The notes below the pieces were generated by a model. It did not search any database. It saw only the letters and a list, made by a program, of their open reading frames with translations, and was not told where the DNA came from. Source: Phycisphaerae bacterium (GTDB lineage Bacteria > Planctomycetota > Phycisphaerae > Phycisphaerales > SM1A02). Taken from it: a stretch of DNA of 9,738 nucleotides. The stretch covers positions 1-9,738 of the forward strand of contig JABJDN010000073.1 of NCBI GenBank assembly GCA_018665385.1, given 5' to 3'. A program made the position numbers and the translations under genes. This document shows positions 1 through 8,300 of this stretch, in pieces; within the stretch, counting starts at the first letter, position 1, and every line of letters starts with the position of its first letter.

Positions 1-384
1 AGTGGTTTTTGTTTGCACGATGCATACGCCAGAGGTCGTGAAATAATTGACCTTGGTTGCGCTGTAGCAATTGCAACTAATTACAACCCCGGCTCAGCAC
101 CAAGCCCATCGATGCCATTTACTATATCTCTTGCGTGCAGGCGTCTTGGACTTACTCCTGCCGAAGCGATTACAGCTGCAACCTTTAACGCAGCTTGCGT
201 ACTTGATTTGCAAAGCAAGGTTGGAACCATCGAAGAAGGAAAAAGAGCTGACATCCAACTCCTTGACTGCAATGATGAACGAGAACTTGCTTGGCATGTT
301 TCTTCTGGAAGCCCATTACTTGTCGCGATTAAGGGTGAGATTGTCCACCTCCTCACCGATGGCGAAATGGATATTGAAGGTTAA
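1..384 (+). CDS. hutI: Imidazolonepropionase (HutI), C-terminal part; 5' end outside the window
   Basis: Only the last 127 residues are present, and the frame is open from base 1. HutI is a cytosolic metal-dependent amidohydrolase that hydrolyses 4-imidazolone-5-propanoate to N-formimidoyl-L-glutamate, the third step of histidine degradation. The visible part carries the family's strand-8 region, NPGSAPSPSMP at about residues 29-39 of this fragment. The C-terminal amidohydrolase pattern follows: LACRRLGLTPAEAITAATFNAA, then VGTIEEGKRADIQLLD, the usual return to the small beta domain. One residue is odd. The motif normally reads T-D-x-N-P-G, where the Asp is a metal ligand and catalytic residue, but here it reads T-N-Y-N-P-G, with the Asn codon AAT at 79-81. 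The stop overlaps the next start by one base (TAATG), so it is the first visible gene of the plus-strand operon. Other amidohydrolases are possible, but NPGS with this C-terminus fits HutI best. Confidence 0.88.
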   Translation, partial: SGFCLHDAYARGREIIDLGCAVAIATNYNPGSAPSPSMPFTISLACRRLGLTPAEAITAATFNAACVLDLQSKVGTIEEGKRADIQLLDCNDERELAWHVSSGSPLLVAIKGEIVHLLTDGEMDIEG

Positions 385-1208
385 TGATGAAAACTATTCC
401 ACTGTTACGCGGTAAAGAAGTTGAAGCAGCTAAAAAATCTGCTAGTCATGTAGTCGAAGTTCATAAACGCCTAACTGAATTTTTATCCGCTGGCGTGACG
501 CTTCCCGAAATCGATACATTCGTCGCATCTGTTCTTGGTGAGTTGAAAAGCAAAAGTGCATTCTTAAAGTATAAAATTCCAGGGCAACCCCCCTTTCCAA
601 GTCATTCTTGTCTTTCTGTAAACGATTGCGTCGTGCACGGCACACACACCATGTCACTTGCACCATTGCAACCGGGCGATTTAATTTCTATTGATATTGG
701 CGTTACACACCAAGGCTGGATCGGTGATGCTGCATGGACATGGGCAATTGAACATGCCGAAGACGAACACCTTCGTCTTATGCAGGCTGGAAAAGATTCA
801 CTGGCAGCCGGAGTCAATGCAATGCAACCTGGTAGACCCTTGATAGACTTTGCAAAAGCCTGTCAGAATGTTGCTGAAGATACGTTCGGCTTTCATTTAA
901 TACGCGGCCTCGGCGGTCATGGGTACGGAAAAACCCTTCACGCTCCACCGTTTATCTCAAACGTCGTGCCATCTCACCCTGCAGAGTGGCCTGATGCTTG
1001 GCGTTTGTTTGAACCGGGCATGCTCATCGCTGTTGAACCAATGCTCGCTATTGGAACAAATCAGATCGAAAATACGAGGGGCACTTGGCCAATATATTCT
1101 GCTGACCATTCCATGAGCGTTCATTACGAAGCTGACATTCTTATTAGTGAAGATGGACCAATCGACCTAACTGAAGGTTTACAAGACCTTCCTAACATAG
1201 TTGGATAA
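384..1208 (+). CDS. map: Type I methionine aminopeptidase
   Basis: This cytosolic dinuclear metalloprotease of the pita-bread fold (M24A) removes the initiator Met from new proteins whose second residue is small. All expected residues are visible: His85 in VNDCVVHG, metal ligands Asp104 (SIDIGV) and Asp115 (GDAAWT), His179 (GGHGYGKTLH), His186 (LHAPPF), Glu218 (AVEPM) and Glu249 (HYEADILI). At 274 residues it is close to the usual roughly 250-290 for short bacterial MetAP1, and it has no N-terminal zinc-finger or SH3-binding extension. The start is a double ATG at 384 and 387. The AAGG at 377-380 sits only 3 bases before the first ATG but 6 before the second, so translation may begin at 387. 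It overlaps the hutI stop by one base and lies 3 bases before the next gene, which suggests translational coupling in one operon. Confidence 0.97.
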   Translation: MMKTIPLLRGKEVEAAKKSASHVVEVHKRLTEFLSAGVTLPEIDTFVASVLGELKSKSAFLKYKIPGQPPFPSHSCLSVNDCVVHGTHTMSLAPLQPGDLISIDIGVTHQGWIGDAAWTWAIEHAEDEHLRLMQAGKDSLAAGVNAMQPGRPLIDFAKACQNVAEDTFGFHLIRGLGGHGYGKTLHAPPFISNVVPSHPAEWPDAWRLFEPGMLIAVEPMLAIGTNQIENTRGTWPIYSADHSMSVHYEADILISEDGPIDLTEGLQDLPNIVG

Positions 1209-1211
1209 GAG

Positions 1212-3311
1212 ATGATTACACTCACATTACTTTGCGTTGCACTTCAACAAACTACAGGGATTACGTATCCAGAAACTCCGCAAGGAAATGTTGTCGACAC
1301 CATTCATGGCATTGAAGTAGCTGACCCATACCGGTGGCTTGAAGATGACGTCAGAGAAAATCAAGAAGTTCGAACATGGGTGACTGAAGAAAATGAAGTT
1401 ACTCGTTCGTACCTTGATGCAATCGAAGTTCTTCCGTTTATCAAAAACGAACTTACCAAAGCATGGAATTATGCAAAACACGGTTCCCCTTTTCATCGCG
1501 GTGCCCGTTGGTTTCAATCAAGGAACACTGGCTTGCAGAACCATAGTGTTATTTACACTGGAGATTCCAAAAACAATATCAATACTGTGCTACTCGACCC
1601 AAACACATTTTCTGAAGATGGCACGAAAGCACTTTCAACATATAGCCCAAGTCCAGAAGGCAAGTTCCTAGTCTGGGGCATTTCTGATGCAGGCTCTGAT
1701 TGGTCAACTTGGTACGCAAAAGATTTACGAACTGGCAAAGAATTTCCAGAAGTAATGAAAGATATTAAGAATGCTTCCCCTTCATGGTTACCAAATGAGT
1801 CAGGGTATTACTACTCACGATATCCAAACTCTACAAACGATGCTCATATCAATATCACTGATGGTGCTGAGTTATGGTTCCATAGAATCGGTACGCCGCA
1901 ATCTATCGACAAGCAAGTCTATGCTGACCCCGCGCATCCTGACCGTTTCTACGGTGCGTCTGTAACAAAAAATGGCGGATGGCTTGTAGTGTCTGTAAAA
2001 GAGGGAACGTCATCGAACAATGGCGTAATGGTTAAGGGACCACGAGAAGGTTCAGAATTTCAATGGCTCATACACACCTTTGATGCTTCCGTCGATTTGA
2101 TAGGCGGCATCGGGGATATGCTCTGGTTCAAAACTGATCGCAATGCTCCAAACGGAAAAATTGTACGAGTAAACCTTTCTGAAGAAACACCAACTTGGGA
2201 AACAGTAATCCCAGAGCAAAAAGAAATCCTTCGTGGCGCAGATATTGCTGGGGGTGTTCTTACAACGACTTGGCTTGTTGACGCAGCATCAAGCGCGAAA
2301 ATCTATTCACTAGATGGCGAGCAGTTATACGAAGTAGAAATGCCCGGATTAGGAACCGCTAGCGGATTTGCTGGTCAAAACACAGACAAAATAGTGTATT
2401 GGTCATTTTCAAGTTACAACCAACCACCTTCGACGTACAGTCTGGATCTTGCTACTGGGCAAACCTCTTTATTCTGGAAAGCAGAAGTTCCAATAGATGT
2501 AACAGACCTGGTTGTAAAACGAGAATTCGTTCGGAGTACAGATGGGAAGAATGTGCCACTGTTTATTGTTTCACACAAAGATACCGTTCTTGACGGAAGT
2601 AATCCTGTACTTTTATACGGGTACGGTGGATTCGATATTGCTATTCTCCCGCACTTCTCCGCTTCACGCGCTACTTGGATGAAAATGGGCGGAGTCTATG
2701 CTGTGGGTTGCATACGAGGGGGTAGTGAATACGGTCGCGACTGGCACGAAGCTGGCATGCTTATGAAGAAACAGCAAGTGTTCGACGACTTTATCGCTTG
2801 TGGCGAATGGCTTATTGAAAATAAATGGACTCAGCCAAAGAAACTCGCTATACAAGGCGGGAGCAATGGCGGTCTACTTGTTGGCGCTTGTATGACACAA
2901 CGACCAGACTTGTTTGGCGCTTGCCTACCCGCAGTTGGCGTGCTTGACATGATTCGCTTCCCATTATTCACAGTTGGTTGGGCTTGGACAAGCGATTATG
3001 GCGATCCAAATGATAAAGCTATGTTCAAGTATTTACTGGAGTACTCTCCGTACCACAATGTACAGCCTGGCACTTGTTACCCGCCAACAATGGTGACAAC
3101 AGGTGACACCGATGACCGTGTTGTTCCAGGGCATAGTTTCAAATTCGCAGCAGCATTACAACGCGACCAATCATGTGAGAATCCCGTCTTAATTCGTATC
3201 GAAACTCGCGCAGGACACGGTGCCGGAAAACCTACAAGTTTGCGTATTGAAGAAGCCGCTGATATATACGCCTTCCTTTGGAAGTCACTAGGAATGGGCG
3301 AAACGCAATAA
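1212..3311 (+). CDS. Prolyl oligopeptidase, family S9A
   Basis: This serine peptidase cleaves short peptides after proline. Its 699 residues match the usual roughly 680-720. The N-terminal segment has the family hallmark HGIEVADPYRWLEDD at about residues 32-46. A seven-bladed beta-propeller covers about residues 75-415 and gates access to the active site, and the alpha/beta-hydrolase domain takes up the rest. The triad is clear: Ser551 in GGSNGG, Asp634 in GDTDDRVVPG, His669 in RAGHGAGKP. Arg636 matches the substrate-binding Arg beside the catalytic Asp. The block from GGSEYGRDWHEAGML to QQVFDDFIA is also typical. The first 12 or so residues (ITLTLLCVAL) are hydrophobic but have no basic n-region and are short for a signal peptide, so export is possible but unproven. 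The ATG lies 3 bases after the map stop, with a GGA core at 1203-1205 as a modest ribosome site. The stop directly abuts the ispH ATG. Confidence 0.96.
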   Translation: MITLTLLCVALQQTTGITYPETPQGNVVDTIHGIEVADPYRWLEDDVRENQEVRTWVTEENEVTRSYLDAIEVLPFIKNELTKAWNYAKHGSPFHRGARWFQSRNTGLQNHSVIYTGDSKNNINTVLLDPNTFSEDGTKALSTYSPSPEGKFLVWGISDAGSDWSTWYAKDLRTGKEFPEVMKDIKNASPSWLPNESGYYYSRYPNSTNDAHINITDGAELWFHRIGTPQSIDKQVYADPAHPDRFYGASVTKNGGWLVVSVKEGTSSNNGVMVKGPREGSEFQWLIHTFDASVDLIGGIGDMLWFKTDRNAPNGKIVRVNLSEETPTWETVIPEQKEILRGADIAGGVLTTTWLVDAASSAKIYSLDGEQLYEVEMPGLGTASGFAGQNTDKIVYWSFSSYNQPPSTYSLDLATGQTSLFWKAEVPIDVTDLVVKREFVRSTDGKNVPLFIVSHKDTVLDGSNPVLLYGYGGFDIAILPHFSASRATWMKMGGVYAVGCIRGGSEYGRDWHEAGMLMKKQQVFDDFIACGEWLIENKWTQPKKLAIQGGSNGGLLVGACMTQRPDLFGACLPAVGVLDMIRFPLFTVGWAWTSDYGDPNDKAMFKYLLEYSPYHNVQPGTCYPPTMVTTGDTDDRVVPGHSFKFAAALQRDQSCENPVLIRIETRAGHGAGKPTSLRIEEAADIYAFLWKSLGMGETQ

Positions 3312-4280
3312 ATGAACATCTCACTTTCCAATCCGCGGGGTTTTTGTGCCGGCGTTCGCATGGCGATTGAAATCGTTGACGAGTTACTTGATGCAATGGG
3401 CAATGAACAATTGTATGTGTACCATGAGATTGTCCATAACAAACACGTAGTAGAGAGACTTACATCACGTGGAGCAATCTTCGTTGACTACATTGCGGAT
3501 ATTCCTGAATCCGCAGTTGTAGTGTTCAGCGCACATGGCGTAAGCCCGCAAATCAAACAAGAAGCTATAGAACGATCTCTAACGTGTATTGATGCGACAT
3601 GCCCATTAGTAACAAAAGTTCACGCCGAGGCGATTCGATATGCAAAGCGTGGTTGGCAAATTATCCTTATTGGTCATAAAAACCATCAAGAAGTAATCGG
3701 CACGCAAGGTGAAGCCCCTGATGCTATTCAGATAGTTGAAACTATAAAAGACATTTCAACACTCAATATTATCGATGCAACTAAGTTAGTCTATCTGACA
3801 CAAACCACGTTAAGCACCGACGATGCTGGAGTAATTATTCACGCACTCCGAGAATCGTTTCCTGAGATACACTCGCCGCCAGGCGATGACATTTGCTACG
3901 CAACTACGAACAGGCAAAATGCTGTCCGTGATGAAGCGAGTGATGTGGATTTAGTATTGGTAGTGGGAAGTGCAAACAGCTCTAATTCCCTGCGGTTAAC
4001 TGAAATTGCCAAAACTGCTGGAACACCTTCTTATTTAATAGACGATGTCACTAAGCTTCAGAGCGAATGGTTTGACAATGTTGATTCGGTACTCCTTACT
4101 GCAGGCGCTAGCGCACCTGAAAATCTAGTACAAGAAATTATCCAAGAACTTACTGATACATTTGATGGCTCTCTAGAAGAGAACACAATTGTTGACGAAG
4201 GGATGTTTTTCTCTCCCCCACCCACTCTACACCACTATCTACAGAATAGAGATGTCACAATTGAAGGCGACACACAATGA
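3312..4280 (+). CDS. ispH: 4-hydroxy-3-methylbut-2-enyl diphosphate reductase (IspH/LytB)
   Basis: This cytosolic iron-sulfur enzyme performs the last step of the MEP pathway, reducing HMBPP to isopentenyl and dimethylallyl diphosphate. All three cluster ligands are present: Cys12 (RGFCAGV), Cys97 (DATCPLV) and Cys195 (DICYATTNRQ). Substrate-pocket residues follow the family: His42 (IVHNKHVV), His75 (SAHGVSP), His125 with Glu127 (HKNHQEVIGT), Thr166 (TQTTLS) and the Ser223-Ser224-Asn225 group in SANSSNSLRL. The length of 322 is usual, and there is no fusion to ribosomal protein S1 as in some Firmicutes. The ATG follows the previous stop with no gap (TAAATG). The nearest AGGA is about 18 bases upstream, so initiation probably depends on coupling to the peptidase gene. 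It overlaps rlmN by ATGA. Its presence shows the organism makes isoprenoids by the MEP route. Confidence 0.98.
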   Translation: MNISLSNPRGFCAGVRMAIEIVDELLDAMGNEQLYVYHEIVHNKHVVERLTSRGAIFVDYIADIPESAVVVFSAHGVSPQIKQEAIERSLTCIDATCPLVTKVHAEAIRYAKRGWQIILIGHKNHQEVIGTQGEAPDAIQIVETIKDISTLNIIDATKLVYLTQTTLSTDDAGVIIHALRESFPEIHSPPGDDICYATTNRQNAVRDEASDVDLVLVVGSANSSNSLRLTEIAKTAGTPSYLIDDVTKLQSEWFDNVDSVLLTAGASAPENLVQEIIQELTDTFDGSLEENTIVDEGMFFSPPPTLHHYLQNRDVTIEGDTQ

Positions 4281-5320
4281 CCGACAAAGTACACGCACTT
4301 GAGTTGTTCCCACGTGATATCGAAGCGATAACTGCTGAAATTGGTATGCCAAGTTATGCCAACAAACAAATTCTTAGTTGGATTTACGAAAAGCAAGTTT
4401 CATCAGTAGATGAAATGACAAACATTCGTAAGGATTATCGGGAAGAACTTGGCAATCGCCTTTTCTTTCGGCGTTCAGCAGTTGTCACTACAAAACATGC
4501 CTCTGACGGCACGCTAAAAAAACTTCTCGCTTGGGATGACGGTTCAAAAAGAACCGAAACGGTCATGATTCCTACTAAGAATCGCAAGACTGCGTGTGTA
4601 TCAAGCCAAGTAGGCTGCCCTGTTGGTTGCACCTTTTGTGCTTCAGGGCTAGAGGGGCTAGAAGGCAACCTAGACGTCGGACAAATTGTAGAGCAACTTA
4701 TCTGCTTAGATTCAACTGAAATCAGTAATGTCGTCTTCATGGGTATGGGCGAACCAATGGCAAACTACAACGCCGTTACCAGAGCTATTCGAATATTAAA
4801 TGCACCATGGGGTCTTGGTATTGGCGCTCGTAAAATCACTGTTTCCACAGTTGGCTTGCCTGTAGCCATTGAACGGCTTGCAAAATTCGATGTGCCTGTC
4901 ACACTTGCACTAAGTTTGCACGCTCCAAATGACGAGCTACGAAAACAACTTATTCCATGGGCGAAATTCTCCACGATTGAAGAAATTCTTGCCTCCTGCA
5001 GTACGTATTTTGAAGCTACTGGAAGAGAGATAACGTTGGAATATCTTATGCTCGGTGGTGTCAATGACAAATCATCGCAAGCAAAAGAACTTGCCGAACT
5101 ATGCAAAACTCTCCGTTGCAACGTAAACCTCATTCGGTACAACGAGGTGCCCGGTCTAGAATTCAAACGGCCAGAGACTGCGCAAGTTCGTCGTTTCCAA
5201 GACACGCTCTCTAAAGGTGGTGTAAATTCTCACATACGCGCCAGTAGAGGCCGTGACATTGCAGCAGCCTGTGGACAGTTAAAACGTGAACACCAAGTTA
5301 CGTTTGGAGAATCTTCTTAA
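4277..5320 (+). CDS. rlmN: Dual-specificity 23S rRNA/tRNA adenine-C2 methyltransferase RlmN
   Basis: This radical-SAM enzyme makes 2-methyladenosine at position 2503 of 23S rRNA and at position 37 of some tRNAs, which supports translational fidelity. The cluster motif CxxxCxxC is Cys114, Cys118 and Cys121 (VGCPVGCTFCASG). The two mechanistic cysteines are also seen: Cys107 just upstream (TACVSSQ) and Cys332 near the C-terminus (AAACGQL), which carries the methyl group as methyl-cysteine. FMGMGEPMANYN and LALSLHAPNDELR are further family motifs, and RASRGRDI precedes the C-terminal Cys. Cfr, the resistance paralogue, is the main alternative; the housekeeping operon context favours RlmN. The start overlaps the ispH stop (ATGA), with GAAGG at 4263-4267 nine bases upstream as a good ribosome site. 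It ends the plus-strand operon. Its last 23 bases overlap the end of the convergent minus-strand gene, and no convincing terminator follows. Confidence 0.97.
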   Translation: MTDKVHALELFPRDIEAITAEIGMPSYANKQILSWIYEKQVSSVDEMTNIRKDYREELGNRLFFRRSAVVTTKHASDGTLKKLLAWDDGSKRTETVMIPTKNRKTACVSSQVGCPVGCTFCASGLEGLEGNLDVGQIVEQLICLDSTEISNVVFMGMGEPMANYNAVTRAIRILNAPWGLGIGARKITVSTVGLPVAIERLAKFDVPVTLALSLHAPNDELRKQLIPWAKFSTIEEILASCSTYFEATGREITLEYLMLGGVNDKSSQAKELAELCKTLRCNVNLIRYNEVPGLEFKRPETAQVRRFQDTLSKGGVNSHIRASRGRDIAAACGQLKREHQVTFGESS

Positions 5321-8300
5321 GATCCTCAACAGCGATAGTGTGTATGTTTCCACTCAATGCAAGCTCGTTCAATGCTTCAAAACGACTAACCCAGACCTTG
5401 TATTGAGTCGGCTCGTTCGCTGCTTGTTCGACTGCATGCAACACCATTGCCCTCACTGCTCTGTCCCTACGATGCCCCCGCCACCTACTGGGCACAAGTA
5501 ATCCTACAGAACTAACGATACGAGAAGACCAATCACTCGTACGCATGTCTGCTTGCAATGACCAACTCCACAATCGAATTCTAAGTCGAGAAAGAAATCT
5601 GCGTTTTAATACATCGCCTCGTGAATGTCGTACATTTAGTCTGTTACGGATTCTTCTTAAAATTTCAGTACTTCTGGCTAAGTCAGAAAGATACATTAGA
5701 TCACGAATTAGAATTGACTCTGCTAGAGGCAAAATGGCTGCACGCGTGAGTGCGCGTCCAGTTTCGGCGCGATCGGCAGAATACAATTTACAAATTGAAT
5801 TCACAAAGCGGTTGGCTGTTTCTTCGCCGCCCCAAAGAACGCAGCGTCGTATTGCATTTACTGCATCTACCATTGATTGCCTGCCTTCTTTTGATTCACT
5901 TAAACCTGGCAATGATTGTTGCACTTGTCGAATTGAACGCTTGACAATAACTGATTTTGCGATACCTCTTTTTCCAAGAGCATAAAAATCGCGAATAGAT
6001 CTTTTGATTAACCTGTTCAAATTAACTTTGAACTCTTCTTTTACAGGTTGCCATGCTGCTGTTGGGTCGAGTGCTGCACGCCTACCAAAGTCGAATGCCT
6101 CTCGACTTCTTGCATATCCTTGTAGTTCTACTTTTTCTATTGCAATGTCAATTGCATCAACGGTAACTGGAATGCACCCTAATTGAAATGCCATGCCTAG
6201 TTGGATTAAATCACCAAGACGTTCATTGTGGAATCTGTATCTTGCAAGTGATGCGAAACTTCTAAGCACCGCTGTCGATGAGATACATGACTTACTAATA
6301 GTATCGATGTCAATACTCGCAGGCAGACCGTCAGAATCTTTCAATGAAGTTTGACGTTCAAGTGGGTCTGTGTTTACAAGCACATGCGTTCTGTCTGAAG
6401 ACGCAACTTGGAGTGAACCTCGCGGGTCTAACGAACGCAGGACTTCTTCTCTGTCCCATCCCAACAATACATCAGCTTCGCCCCACGGAATTGTCGCAAC
6501 AAGCGGTCTGTACGATCTGTTTGTTTGTTTTCGAGTAAACAAAATTTGTGACCATGCTCTTCTTCCTGCACCTACAAAGGCGCTGTTGCATTGTGAGCAA
6601 ATTTCGTATCCCATTTGTCTGCCTGCTTCCATCAAAACAGTTCCTACCACTCCTGGTTGGTCTCCTCTACACCCTGCAATGTGCACTCGCCAAGTAGAAG
6701 CGTTCGCATGTAAAGGTTTAGGAGGCGCTAAACGTTGTTCCGTTTCAGCAACAACCCGCACGGGTGGTTTAGTTCGTGTGACTTCAACACGCTCCAAGAT
6801 TGGTCGCAATGAAATACGCCATCTTCGGTATTGTGGTTTCAACCAACGCGTGCTAACTGTCGACTCAAGCGGCATCGCTAGTACGCCAGAACGCGGATCC
6901 CATGAGTTTAATTGTGCAAGCCGAACAGCAGCCATTTGTTCTATGGGAATAACTATTGCGTGCTGCGGCCGAAAACCTCGATGATCGATTTGCAATGCAT
7001 CCTCAGTTAATTTTTCAATATCAAATTGAGGCTCTACTCCATCTTGCACAAGTAAAATTGAAATCCCTTTTCTGTTTCCTGCATTCTCTATCGCTACTTC
7101 AAACTCTTCAATATTATCCAGCGATGCGTGAACAACATTCGCTTCATTTGTACCACTAGACGTGGAAATTGTTCCCGCCAAAGCTCCGATAGCAGTTCCT
7201 GGACCACCACTTTTCCACACGATTAGTATTCGTGTTTCTTTGCGAAGGCTTGCATCTCTTAGTATGTCTGCCCCATCTGCAACAAAATTATGTTCGCCCC
7301 AAGTTTCTACGAATACAACATCCCCTTCACCTTCAGAAATATGTTCGCCATCAATAACTACTGTCATATTATTGCACGTTCGCAACATGACCTCTTTCGC
7401 CTTTTCACGAAGTAAGTCCAGCGCAGCCCTTGTCCCGAACGACGTCCGTCTTGTAGACAATATTTTCAAATCGGGCAATAGAGGGACTAAACAATCGGTC
7501 ACCGCAATAGATGGACGTACATCTTGCAATAAATGATGGGTAAGGCGAGCAACGACTGAAGGGTGCAATGAATCCGTAGGCACTTGCACTGGTTCGTGCT
7601 CGGGGTCTACTGGAGGAATCTCTTTTCCCCAAATAGATGCCACCTCATTACCTTCCCTCCGCATGAACTGGGCAATTGTAATAATTTCTCTTTCAATTTC
7701 ACCAGGCCTTGGCTCCAATACAACAACATGCCTACACCTTGATAGCAATCGCTCCACAGGCACTTTGTCGATAGGGTGAACGAGGCGTAAATTCAACATA
7801 GGAACGCGACCAAGCAATTGCAGTTCACTCACTAAATATTTCAGCGCATTATCAGACATGCCGATGGTAATGAAACCGACAGATATTTTTTCGCCCGGAC
7901 TTGGCAAAGATCGTTGCCTGTTCAATTCAAATTTTCTGCCAAGACGAATAGGGCTCACTGCTTCTGCAGTTTGTCTTGGCAATTTTGTTTCTTGCACGTC
8001 ATTTCTATCTACAGAGGAACAGCCACCAAGTAATCCATGGTGAGCGATTAATACTGTGGGCTTATTTGTTGATGCAGAAAGTTTTGCTGCAGCTTCGGCG
8101 CAATAGGCAACTTCGGAAGCTGTGCACGGTTCAACAACACATAGTCCAGCACGCGATGCCATTTCCCTTGGTAAAATTTGAGGGGCAAGCGATGGGTGGT
8201 CTTCTACAACCAATACCAACGGCGCATTGAGTTGTGCTTGCTGTGCTAATTTCATCACAGAATACAACTGCCTGTTAGGAACAAAAATTACAGCGGGCTT

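Noticed and set aside
71..415. A second plus-strand frame overlapping hutI and the map start
   Set aside because: It has no recognisable features, and it overlaps two genes that are clearly identified in other frames.
4765..5205. A 146-residue minus-strand open frame inside rlmN
   Set aside because: rlmN has all its catalytic residues in the other strand; this frame has no family resemblance.
5311..5323. ATCTT-CTT-AAGAT hairpin at the rlmN stop as a terminator
   Set aside because: The stem is only 5 bp, AT-rich, and has no T-run after it.
5545..5985. A 146-residue plus-strand open frame inside the giant gene
   Set aside because: It is antisense to the arginine-rich C-terminal region and shows no motif; the real coding strand has domain-level support.
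6370..6984. A 204-residue open frame on the plus strand, antisense to the giant gene
   Set aside because: It lies wholly inside a well-supported minus-strand gene, has no recognisable domain, and its Ser/Thr/Cys/Arg-heavy composition is that of a shadow frame.
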